Assembly: GCA_020720185.1 (NCBI GenBank)
Contig: DYPB01000057.1
Coordinates: 1 to 13,941, forward strand
DNA from: Flavobacterium psychrophilum
GTDB taxonomy: Bacteria; Bacteroidota; Bacteroidia; Flavobacteriales; Flavobacteriaceae
Direction: 5' to 3'
DNA length: 13,941 nucleotides
The notes below the pieces were generated by a model, which made no database searches, had not been told where the DNA came from, and saw nothing but the letters and a program-made list of their open reading frames with translations. How positions within the stretch are numbered: the first letter of the stretch is position 1; every line of letters starts with the position of its first letter. Below are positions 7,842 to 13,941 of the stretch, piece by piece. Made by a program: the position numbers and the translations under genes.

Positions 7842-8882
7842 TTATCTTTTGTAAGCTTGTTTTTTAACCCATTCTCTATATTTTTTTGCAATTTCTAAAT
7901 GCTGTTCATAAGTTTCGGCAAATTCCGTAGTTCCAAAATTTTCAACACTGGCACAAAAATACAGATAATTATTTTTATCTGGATTCAAAACCGCCTCGAG
8001 TGCCGATTTATCTGGCATTGCAATAGGTCCTGGTGGCAATCCTAAATTAGTATAAGTATTGTATGGCGAATCAATTTTTAAATCGCCTTCTAAAACTTGT
8101 TTAATAACTTGCTTAAAATTGTTTTCTTTCTTTTTTCTTCCAAAAATATTAGTAGGGTCAGCCTGCAAAGGCATCTCTATCTTTATTCGGTTCAAATAAA
8201 CTGCTGCAATTTTTGATCTATCTTCATTTTTAACACTCTCTTTATGTACAATTGATGCTAATATTGTGGCTTCAATAGGGCTTAAATTATGGCTTTTTGC
8301 TTGTTCAGTTCTTTTCTTATTCCAAAAATCTTTATAGGTATCAAGCATTTTATCTCTAAAATCATTAGCCGTTGTGTTCCAATACATTTCGTAAGTATTT
8401 GGTAAAAATATGGTAAAAACATTTTCTTCATTAAATCCATTTTGACTTAAAAAAACAGGGTCTTTTATAGCCTGCAACAACGATAAACTGTCAGCTTCAA
8501 TCTGACTGCTAACTTTTCCTACTAAATCTTCTAATCTTTCTTGATTATTGAAAGATAATTTGACAACAATATTATGCCGCAACGCTTTAACTAAACCAAG
8601 AGTACTCATTCCTTTTTTGAACAAAAACCTACCTGATTTTACATTACTTTCATATTGCCATATTGATGCAACTGTTTCAAAATCAGAATAATTATCTATA
8701 TAAGGAGCAATTATTTTTTTTGCTTGTTCATAATTTGTATTGTGTGGAATTTTGATATAAACTTCGTTTTTATCAAAATTTGTATTGCTTAAAAAAGCAT
8801 ATTTTACGATAATTATTATAAACAATATCGAAACGATAGTTGCACTGATTTTTATAGGTTTACTGATTTTTTTAATATTCAT
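7842..8882 (-). CDS. mltG: endolytic murein transglycosylase MltG
   Basis: MltG (YceG-like) cleaves nascent peptidoglycan strands within the chain and is thought to set glycan length at the cytoplasmic membrane. The 346-residue protein has an N-terminal transmembrane anchor (about 12-30), then a periplasmic domain. Catalytic-domain signatures are ILASIVHKES with the expected catalytic Glu215, then KIAAVYLNRIKIEMPLQADP (about 224-243), and SPYNTYTNLGLPPGPIAMP (272-290). Length fits the family. I take the ATG at 8882; a longer reading from a TTG at 8936 would overlap the GNAT gene and precede the anchor with unrelated residues. It starts 1 bp after the GNAT stop, implying one transcript with translational coupling. 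It ends 9 bp from lysS in convergent orientation, leaving no room for a separate terminator. Confidence 0.93.
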   Translation of the reverse strand: MNIKKISKPIKISATIVSILFIIIIVKYAFLSNTNFDKNEVYIKIPHNTNYEQAKKIIAPYIDNYSDFETVASIWQYESNVKSGRFLFKKGMSTLGLVKALRHNIVVKLSFNNQERLEDLVGKVSSQIEADSLSLLQAIKDPVFLSQNGFNEENVFTIFLPNTYEMYWNTTANDFRDKMLDTYKDFWNKKRTEQAKSHNLSPIEATILASIVHKESVKNEDRSKIAAVYLNRIKIEMPLQADPTNIFGRKKKENNFKQVIKQVLEGDLKIDSPYNTYTNLGLPPGPIAMPDKSALEAVLNPDKNNYLYFCASVENFGTTEFAETYEQHLEIAKKYREWVKKQAYKR

Positions 8883-8883
8883 T

Positions 8884-9414
8884 CTATTGATTTTTAATAA
8901 GTTGAAATAAAATCTCGTCTTTATAAACACCGTCAATTAAATTCCATTGTTTTTTGATGCCTATTTTTTCGAATCCAAATTTAGTAAAAAGCTTTAAACT
9001 GGCTAAATTTTCGGGGCTGATATTTGCAAAAATTTGATTCAAGTTTATTTTTTTGAAACTGTATGCTATCAATAACTGCAAAGATTCGCTTCCAAATCCA
9101 GAATTTTTATCGCAATCTTCTTTAATAATAATTCCAATTCCTGCTCGATTATTTCGTGCATCAAATTCAAATAAATCAATCAAACCAATTGCGGTTTCAT
9201 CGTTTTTTTTACAAATAACAAGCCGTAATTGCTTGGCTTCATAAATATTTTGATGAGCATTTTCAAGATATTGTTTGATTAAAAATTTGCTATATGGTGT
9301 TTGTGTATTACTCATTTCCCAAATATTTTCGTCGTTTTCAATTGCATAAATAAACTCCAAATCTTGGGGTTCTAATGCTCGAAGATAAATATTATTTCCT
9401 GTTAATGTTTTCAA
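8884..9414 (-). CDS. GNAT family N-acetyltransferase
   Basis: The 176-residue protein is an acetyl-CoA-dependent acetyltransferase of the RimJ/RimL/SpeG-like branch. It opens with the typical LTGNNIYLRALEPQDLEFIY (4-23). Motif A is at about 92-117, with the pyrophosphate-binding loop KNSGFG (103-108) where Lys replaces the usual Arg/Gln. Motif B follows (NISPENLASLKLFTKFGFEKIG, about 131-152), then a final strand GVYKDEILFQL. The substrate cannot be told: a protein N terminus, a polyamine or a small amine are all possible. The start must be the TTG at 9414: an in-frame TGA lies two codons upstream and the next ATG is residue 34, inside the domain. It is first in a two-gene unit with mltG (1-bp gap) and has a good promoter about 85 bp upstream. 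Confidence 0.86.
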   Translation of the reverse strand: MKTLTGNNIYLRALEPQDLEFIYAIENDENIWEMSNTQTPYSKFLIKQYLENAHQNIYEAKQLRLVICKKNDETAIGLIDLFEFDARNNRAGIGIIIKEDCDKNSGFGSESLQLLIAYSFKKINLNQIFANISPENLASLKLFTKFGFEKIGIKKQWNLIDGVYKDEILFQLIKNQ

Positions 9415-9498
9415 AAATCAACAAATTAATTGGAGTGCATTATTTAGATTAATTGTAAATTAAACGCAAAAAGTATTTTGTAAGCATTATAATTTCGT

Positions 9499-9528
9499 CA
9501 AAAATAAGCAAATATTATGAATATTCAA
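9499..9528 (-). promoter_or_regulatory. promoter of the GNAT-mltG unit
   Basis: On the minus strand TTG (9526-9528), a 19-bp spacer and TATTTTTG (9499-9506) reproduce the full Bacteroidota -33/-7 promoter arrangement. Initiation near 9492 would give a leader of about 75-80 nt before the TTG start codon at 9414. This is the best two-element promoter in the window. Confidence 0.55.
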
Positions 9529-9666
9529 GATGCGAATTTTATTGCTGAATGTTTAATTGGAATATCATCAAAAAACAGCCTGCAATCCTTGAAACCACAA
9601 AGATTAATTTGAGAAATAAAAAACATGTCCTCTATATTTTGTTTTTCTAACTTTTTGCGTCCCATT

Positions 9667-9692
9667 TTTTTTTTGTAAGTTTACAAAAAAAA
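9667..9692. repeat. 26-bp A/T palindrome upstream of gpmI
   Basis: Eight T, then GTAA, a GT centre, TTAC, and eight A form a perfect 12-bp inverted repeat around a 2-bp centre, 62 bp before the gpmI ATG. The first arm is preceded by two more T. It could be a protein-binding operator, or in RNA a weak hairpin with a single G-C pair. Homopolymer arms make palindromes easier to obtain by chance in A/T-rich DNA, but the GTAA/TTAC core adds specificity. Confidence 0.6.
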
Positions 9693-9754
9693 TCATAGCA
9701 CCTCAAAAAAAGAATTAACTGAATTATTTATATTAAATTTAATTTTCAAAACCA

Positions 9755-11269
9755 ATGAAAAAAACAATCCTAATGATTCTTGACGGCTGGGGCAAATCGC
9801 CCGATCCAAAAGTATCTGCCATAGACAATGCTAACATTCCGTTTATCAACAATTTATATAAAAATTACGCTTCCGCAGAATTACGAACCGATGGATTGAA
9901 TGTAGGCTTGCCTGATGGACAAATGGGAAATTCCGAAGTAGGACATATGAATCTTGGAGCAGGTCGAATTGTGTATCAAGATTTAGCAAAAATTAATTTG
10001 GCAGTCGAAAATAACACAATAGCAGAAGAAAAAACATTGATTGATGCTTTTCAATATGCTAAAAATGAGAATGTTGCTGTTCATTTTTTGGGATTATTGT
10101 CAGATGGGGGAGTCCATTCACACACTTCGCATTTGAGAGGATTGATTGATGCTACGCAAGAATTTGGATTGCAAAAAATTTTTATTCATGCTTTTACAGA
10201 TGGTCGAGATGTTGATCCAAAATCAGGAGCATTATATCTTGAAAACATTAATAATTATATGGATGGAACTTCGGCAAAACTGGCATCGGTAATTGGCAGA
10301 TATTATGCTATGGATAGGGATAATCGTTGGGAAAGAATTAAAAAAGCCTACGATTTATTGGTTCACGGTCAGGGAAAAAAAACCAAAGATGCTGTTTTAT
10401 CTATGATGGATTTCTATCAAAATAATATAACCGATGAGTTTATCGGACCCATGATTTTGGTGAATGACGATAACGAACCAATAGCAACAATCAACGAAAA
10501 AGATGTTGTGATTTTCTTTAATTTCCGAACCGATAGGGGCAGAGAATTAACCGAAGCCCTTTCGCAACAAGATTTTGCAGAACAAGAAATGAAAAAGTTG
10601 AATTTGTATTTTGTAACTTTAACTAATTATGACGAAACTTATGCGAATGTGAAAGTTGTTTATAACAAAGATAATATTACCGAAACACTGGGAGAAGTTA
10701 TAGCAAAAGCTGGTAAAAAACAAATTAGAATTGCCGAAACTGAAAAATATCCACATGTAACATTCTTCTTTTCGGGCGGTCGAGAACAACCTTTTATTGG
10801 CGAAACTCGAATTTTAAAAAACTCGCCAAAAGTGGCCACTTATGATTTGCAACCCGAAATGTCTGCCTTTGAACTTGCCGATGCACTTGTGCCAGAATTA
10901 GAAAAAAACGAAGTAGATTTTGTATGTTTAAATTTTGCCAACGGCGATATGGTGGGTCATACCGGTATAATGAGTGCTGCTATAAAAGCCTGTGAAGCCG
11001 TTGATAAATGTGTCGAAAAAGTAATTACGGCAGCTTTAAAAAATGATTATACCACTATAATAATTGCCGATCATGGCAACTGCGAAACTATGATTAATCC
11101 CGATGGCAGCCCAAATACTGCTCATACTACTAATCCTGTTCCTATTATTCTGGTTGATAAAGATGTTAAAACCATAAAAAATGGAATCTTGGGTGATATT
11201 GCTCCAACAATTTTAGAACTAATGGATATTGAAAAACCAGCCGTAATGACTGGAAAATCATTGCTATAG
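9755..11269 (+). CDS. gpmI: cofactor-independent phosphoglycerate mutase
   Basis: This enzyme interconverts 3-phosphoglycerate and 2-phosphoglycerate in glycolysis and gluconeogenesis, using two metal ions (typically Mn) and a phosphoserine intermediate. At 504 residues it fits the family (about 505-515). Visible features are the metal ligand Asp10 in LDGWG, the nucleophile Ser60 in GQMGNSEVGHMNLGAG, and the phosphate-transferase insertion with SDGGVHSH (116-123) and FTDGRDVDP (147-155). Further substrate and metal residues are in GRYYAMDRDNRW (181-192), NFRTDRGRE (256-264), NGDMVGHTG (396-404, Asp398 and His402), IADHGNCE (437-444, Asp439 and His440) and AHTTNPVP with His457. It starts at ATG in an A/T-rich leader containing the palindrome, without an obvious Shine-Dalgarno. 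The last 6 bp overlap the convergent rpe. Confidence 0.96.
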   Translation: MKKTILMILDGWGKSPDPKVSAIDNANIPFINNLYKNYASAELRTDGLNVGLPDGQMGNSEVGHMNLGAGRIVYQDLAKINLAVENNTIAEEKTLIDAFQYAKNENVAVHFLGLLSDGGVHSHTSHLRGLIDATQEFGLQKIFIHAFTDGRDVDPKSGALYLENINNYMDGTSAKLASVIGRYYAMDRDNRWERIKKAYDLLVHGQGKKTKDAVLSMMDFYQNNITDEFIGPMILVNDDNEPIATINEKDVVIFFNFRTDRGRELTEALSQQDFAEQEMKKLNLYFVTLTNYDETYANVKVVYNKDNITETLGEVIAKAGKKQIRIAETEKYPHVTFFFSGGREQPFIGETRILKNSPKVATYDLQPEMSAFELADALVPELEKNEVDFVCLNFANGDMVGHTGIMSAAIKACEAVDKCVEKVITAALKNDYTTIIIADHGNCETMINPDGSPNTAHTTNPVPIILVDKDVKTIKNGILGDIAPTILELMDIEKPAVMTGKSLL

Positions 11270-11917
11270 ATTTCTCATTTCCAAAATTGTTTCAATTGGG
11301 TTATCGCTTTTAAAGATATAATTTCCAGCAACTAATACATCAGCACCTGCAACCATAAGTTGTTTGACATTTTTATTTGATACGCCACCATCAACTGTTA
11401 TTATTGTTTTGGCATTTTTTTTGATGATTAAATCCTTTAGAATTTTTATTTTTGAATAGGTATTTTCGATAAATGCTTGACCGCCAAAACCTGGATAGAC
11501 ACTCATAATTATTACAATATCAATTTCTTGAATGTAATTTTCTAAAACCGAAACTTCTGTATCTGGATTAATAGCAACACCAGCCTTACAGCCATTTAAT
11601 TTTATTAAACTAATATTTTCCAGTAAGTTAGGACAAGTTTCAAAATGTATTGTAATGTTATTCGCACCCAATTTTGCAAAAGTTTTAATATACTTTTCGG
11701 GTTCAATAATCATCAAATGAACATCAAGTATTTTTGTACAATGTTTTGCAATAGCCTCAAAAACAGGCATTCCAAACGAGATGTTAGATACAAAAATACC
11801 ATCCATAATATCAATATGCAACCACTCCGCCACCGATTGGTTAATCATTTCTAAGCCTTGTTGCAAATTGCCAAAATCAGCAGCAAGTATTGAAGGGGCT
11901 ATAATTTGTTTTCTCAT
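11264..11917 (-). CDS. rpe: ribulose-phosphate 3-epimerase
   Basis: Rpe interconverts D-ribulose 5-phosphate and D-xylulose 5-phosphate in the pentose phosphate pathway, as a metal-dependent (beta/alpha)8 barrel in the cytoplasm. The 217-residue protein matches family length. Key residues visible are Ser9 in APSILAADF, metal ligands His34 and Asp36 in HIDIMDG (Asp36 also acid/base), His67 in DVHLMI, the phosphate-side loop MSVYPGFGGQAF (138-149), Asp176 in TVDGGVS, and the final GADVLVAGNYIF. In the loop after MDG, where many relatives read HFVPN, this protein reads IFVSN (41-45). The start is the ATG at 11917, 19 bp from a -7 box. Its stop overlaps the gpmI stop in convergent orientation. 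The protease gene lies upstream on the same strand, but rpe seems to have its own promoter. Confidence 0.95.
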   Translation of the reverse strand: MRKQIIAPSILAADFGNLQQGLEMINQSVAEWLHIDIMDGIFVSNISFGMPVFEAIAKHCTKILDVHLMIIEPEKYIKTFAKLGANNITIHFETCPNLLENISLIKLNGCKAGVAINPDTEVSVLENYIQEIDIVIIMSVYPGFGGQAFIENTYSKIKILKDLIIKKNAKTIITVDGGVSNKNVKQLMVAGADVLVAGNYIFKSDNPIETILEMRNL

Positions 11918-11936
11918 ATTTATAGAAATGTTTTTG

Positions 11937-11944
11937 CAAAGATA
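11937..11944 (-). promoter_or_regulatory. rpe -7 promoter element
   Basis: TATCTTTG on the minus strand matches TAnnTTTG, 19 bp upstream of the rpe ATG, implying a leader of about 12 nt. There is no TTG at the -33 spacing. The 98-bp gap to the protease gene otherwise holds only A/T-rich DNA with two copies of TCTAAAAAAAT (11951-11961 and 11987-11997) and no strong terminator. Confidence 0.5.
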
Positions 11945-12015
11945 TAAAACTCTAAAAAAATCTATTAATTACTCAGCCTACTAAATTCTAAAAAAATTAG
12001 AAAGGCAGGTATAAA

Positions 12016-13653
12016 CTATTGTTTTAAAATTTGATTATAGGCGGTTTTATCATTCAAAATGCTAGTTGCTTTTAAAATTGTGGGGTTGTTTTTTATATAA
12101 TATTGATACAAACCTTCTTTGTATTGGTATCTTTTTATGATTTCATCAAGGAGTAATTTTTTGATTGTAGCTTGATTTTTGTCTAACAATTTTTGTTCGC
12201 TTTTTTGTATAGCCGTTAGTAATTGCTGATATTCGGCAGTTATATTTTCGTCTAATCGTTCTTTTTTGGCTGCTGCCAATGTGTTTTTTAATGCGGTTTC
12301 CGTATTGGTATTAAAACTAAAATTGGTTTGTTTTAAAAAAGCCTTAAAATTTTGATAATCAGCAGTTGTAATTGTAGGGATTTTATCTCCAAAATTTGGA
12401 TTTTTATAATAATACTGGGTAACAAAATCAAAAAAGCCATCGTTTTTTATCAATAAATCTACAATTTCATCGTGTCTTTCTTCATCTAAAACCACATCGG
12501 GCAAAATGCCACCACCGTCATAAACAGTACGATTATTTTTTGTTTTGAAAGCATTATAATTTGTCGAAACCGTTCTAATGGGTTTGCCTTCATTATCTTT
12601 ATGCCAATAATCTAATGCCTGAATACACCTTCCAGCTGGGGTGTAATATCTTGATATTGTTATTTTTAACTGCGTTCCATAAACTAATTCCATTGGTCGT
12701 TGCACTAATCCTTTTCCAAAACTGCGACCACCAACAATTACGGCACGGTCTAAATCTTGCAAAGCACCCGAAACAATTTCAGATGCCGAAGCACTTTTTC
12801 CATCCACTAAAACCGCTAATGGAATGGTCAAATCAATTGGTTCTCGACTGGTTCTATAAGTTTCGTTATATTTTTCAACTTTGCCTTTTGTGGTAACAAT
12901 TATTTCGTTTTTTGGCACAAATAAATTACAAATATTTACGGCCTCTTGTAACAAACCACCGGGGTTTCCTCTTAAATCCAAAACAATTTTTTCAGTTCCT
13001 TGTTTTTTTAAATCTTCTAATGCCACTTTTACTTCTGCCGATGCTTTTTGTGTAAACTGCGTTAATACAATATATCCTGTTTTGTCGTCAATTTTGGCAT
13101 AAAACGGCACGGATTTTATCTCTTGTTCGTCTAACGAGATTGTTGCGGTTGCGGTTTTATTTTGTCGGATATATTTTACCTTAATTTTGGTGTTTTTAGA
13201 GCCTTTCATTAACTGCTCTGCATCAGCATTATAATCTGCTAAAACCACATCTCCTATTTGAATAATCTCATCTCCAGCCCGCAAACCTGCTTTATCGACA
13301 GCAAAATTTTTATAACATTCTTTTAAAATAATTTTATCATTTTTACGAACAATCATAGCACCAATTCCAGCATATTCAGCTGATTGAATTACTTTAGCTT
13401 TATTAACATCTTGTTCATTATAATAATTGGTATAAGGATCCAAATCAGCAACCATAGTTTTGATAGATTTGTCCATCAAATCAGCTGAATTTACTTCATC
13501 AACATAATTTTTATTGATGGTTTTAAAAAGTTCCGTAAAAATTTCTATTTGTTTAGCAATTTCAAAAAAATCATCTTTAAAACTGGCACTAATAAATAAA
13601 AATCCAGTTGCAATTGCAGTAAAAATATAGCGTTTTTGGAGTAATTTTTTCAT
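12016..13653 (-). CDS. CtpA-type C-terminal processing protease
   Basis: This is an exported serine endopeptidase of family S41A that trims C termini or degrades envelope proteins. The 545-residue product has an N-terminal signal peptide or anchor (hydrophobic about 9-24). A helical region follows, with a PDZ domain at about 85-165 (AGLRAGDEIIQIGDVV at 122-137), then the protease core. The core contains KIVLDLRGNPGGLLQEAV (222-239), the nucleophile Ser289 in DGKSASASEIVSGAL and the general base Lys314 in SFGKGLVQ. The 25-residue Ser-Lys spacing equals that of E. coli Prc. A C-terminal Lys/Glu-rich helical region of about 150 residues follows, as in Bacteroidota homologues. I chose the ATG at 13653 because it directly precedes the signal peptide; the in-frame TTG at 13683 overlaps the -7 element. 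The unit appears monocistronic. Confidence 0.93.
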   Translation of the reverse strand: MKKLLQKRYIFTAIATGFLFISASFKDDFFEIAKQIEIFTELFKTINKNYVDEVNSADLMDKSIKTMVADLDPYTNYYNEQDVNKAKVIQSAEYAGIGAMIVRKNDKIILKECYKNFAVDKAGLRAGDEIIQIGDVVLADYNADAEQLMKGSKNTKIKVKYIRQNKTATATISLDEQEIKSVPFYAKIDDKTGYIVLTQFTQKASAEVKVALEDLKKQGTEKIVLDLRGNPGGLLQEAVNICNLFVPKNEIIVTTKGKVEKYNETYRTSREPIDLTIPLAVLVDGKSASASEIVSGALQDLDRAVIVGGRSFGKGLVQRPMELVYGTQLKITISRYYTPAGRCIQALDYWHKDNEGKPIRTVSTNYNAFKTKNNRTVYDGGGILPDVVLDEERHDEIVDLLIKNDGFFDFVTQYYYKNPNFGDKIPTITTADYQNFKAFLKQTNFSFNTNTETALKNTLAAAKKERLDENITAEYQQLLTAIQKSEQKLLDKNQATIKKLLLDEIIKRYQYKEGLYQYYIKNNPTILKATSILNDKTAYNQILKQ

Positions 13654-13680
13654 AAAATTTGATTCAATATTGGGTTTAAG

Positions 13681-13688
13681 CAAATATA
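13681..13688 (-). promoter_or_regulatory. protease gene -7 promoter element
   Basis: TATATTTG on the minus strand matches TAnnTTTG exactly, 27 bp upstream of the protease ATG, giving a leader of about 20 nt. No clear -33 TTG. Its position argues against translation from the TTG at 13683, which would lie within the promoter. Confidence 0.52.
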
Positions 13689-13749
13689 TTCAAAATATCT
13701 AATAATTTTTCCTATTTATTATAATTTTTCAGGTATGAAAAAAATCTAT

Positions 13750-13790
13750 AAAAGATTTTTTTTCGGTAAGTATGTTAAAAGATTTTTTTT
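13750..13790 (+). repeat. 14-bp direct repeat with 27-bp period
   Basis: AAAAGATTTTTTTT occurs at 13750-13763 and again at 13777-13790, directly upstream of the tRNA-Ala -7 element. The repeats lie within a 29-codon frame (ATG 13735, stop 13822-13824) that would encode a very basic, Phe-rich peptide with KRFFF and KRFFL nine residues apart. The frame ends 2 bp before the tRNA and covers its promoter, so I do not call it a gene. The repeat may act as an upstream A/T element of the tRNA promoter. Confidence 0.5.
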
Positions 13791-13805
13791 AACCCAAAAA
13801 AAGAA

Positions 13806-13813
13806 TATATTTG
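13806..13813 (+). promoter_or_regulatory. tRNA-Ala -7 promoter element
   Basis: TATATTTG matches TAnnTTTG exactly, 13 bp before the first base of the tRNA. Initiation 6-8 bp downstream would leave only a few leader bases for RNase P to remove. The -33 region is a T-rich tract formed by the second copy of the direct repeat. Confidence 0.58.
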
Positions 13814-13826
13814 CCAAACAATAACT

Positions 13827-13900
13827 GGGGGATTAGCTCATTTGGCTAGAGCGCTTGCCTGGCAGGCAAGAGGTGGTCGGTTCGAATCCGATATTCTCCA
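13827..13900 (+). tRNA. tRNA-Ala, anticodon GGC
   Basis: The 74-nt sequence folds as a full cloverleaf. The acceptor stem GGGGGAT pairs with ATTCTCC and includes the G3-U70 wobble that identifies tRNA-Ala. The D stem is GCTC/GAGC, the anticodon stem CTTGC/GCAAG with loop CTGGCAG, and the T stem GTCGG/CCGAT around TTCGAAT. The anticodon is GGC at 13861-13863, reading alanine codon GCC and probably GCU. The discriminator is A at 13900. CCA is not encoded (next bases are CAA), so it must be added afterwards. No second tRNA is seen within the remaining 41 bp. Confidence 0.97.
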
Positions 13901-13904
13901 CAAA

Positions 13905-13935
13905 AACGCTTAAAACACTAATAAACACAAGCGTT
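13905..13935 (+). repeat. inverted repeat after the tRNA
   Basis: AACGCTT (13905-13911) and AAGCGTT (13929-13935) form a 7-bp stem around a 17-nt A-rich loop just after the tRNA. It could be a weak terminator or processing hairpin, but no T run follows before the window ends, so the function is undecided. Confidence 0.35.
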
Positions 13936-13941
13936 CGCAAG

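Larger units (their letters stand above)
9415..9754. other. divergent spacer between the GNAT gene and gpmI
   Basis: This 340-bp spacer holds the GNAT/mltG promoter (minus strand, 9499-9528) and an A/T palindrome (9667-9692), but no supported gene. A 31-codon plus-strand reading frame (9517-9612) starting at ATG overlaps the GNAT promoter and has no family features. A near-match to the -7 box, TATATTTTG with one extra base, lies at about 9633-9641 and could serve gpmI; no exact TAnnTTTG is seen for that gene. Confidence 0.5.

Noticed and set aside
7289..7891. Two long minus-strand frames opposite the 3' end of lysS
   Set aside because: They are antisense to a strongly conserved synthetase gene and translate into serine/phenylalanine/isoleucine-rich sequence without domains; shadows of lysS codons.
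9517..9612. 31-codon ATG reading frame in the GNAT-gpmI spacer
   Set aside because: Overlaps the well-formed GNAT promoter on the other strand, has no ribosome-binding site or recognisable features, and is short enough to arise by chance.
11981..12000. Short inverted repeat TCTAA/TTAGA as a protease gene terminator
   Set aside because: The stem is only about 5 A/T-rich base pairs with a homopolymer loop; too weak to support as a terminator.
12615..13102. Plus-strand frames opposite the protease gene
   Set aside because: Antisense to conserved catalytic-domain codons, with no start signals or domain features.
1..13941. CRISPR arrays, insertion sequences, phage genes, toxin-antitoxin or defence genes
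   Set aside because: No regularly spaced repeats, transposase or integrase motifs, terminal inverted repeats with target duplications, or defence-type domains were seen; nearly all genes belong to housekeeping families.

Overview
The window looks like chromosomal housekeeping DNA from a member of the Bacteroidota. The evidence is low GC, weak or absent Shine-Dalgarno sequences, repeated TAnnTTTG promoter elements (the Bacteroidota -7 box) in front of most transcription units, a DUF4286 gene, a DUF4369-plus-thioredoxin-fold exported protein, and a lysyl-tRNA synthetase with a long C-terminal tail. Genus or species cannot be named from this alone.

Layout. Positions 1-561 hold no convincing gene and may contain decayed coding sequence. 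Positions 562-4942 (minus strand) form a probable operon, read from right to left: an exported TPR protein, a DUF4286 protein, an exported thioredoxin-fold protein that lacks the CxxC cysteines, recX, and a two-helix membrane protein of unknown function. Era GTPase (5108-5989, minus) and lysS (6138-7832, plus) are divergent, with a promoter for each in the 148 bp between them. lysS converges, with a 9-bp gap, on a minus-strand pair made of a GNAT acetyltransferase (TTG start) followed after 1 bp by mltG. gpmI (9755-11269, plus) is separated from the GNAT gene by a 340-bp divergent spacer with a striking A/T palindrome. It converges on rpe (11264-11917, minus), and the two stop codons share the palindrome CTATAG. 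Upstream of rpe, with its own promoter, lies the CtpA-type protease gene (12016-13653, minus). A tRNA-Ala(GGC) gene (13827-13900, plus) is divergent from it.

Function. The genes cover central carbon metabolism (phosphoglycerate mutase, ribulose-phosphate epimerase), translation and ribosome assembly (LysRS, Era, tRNA-Ala), cell-wall and envelope processing (MltG, CtpA) and recombination control (RecX). There is no sign of phage, IS elements, CRISPR, toxin-antitoxin or defence genes. No convincing new biological system is visible. The best leads are the cysteine-less thioredoxin-fold protein, the unknown membrane protein, the palindrome before gpmI, and the degenerate left end.
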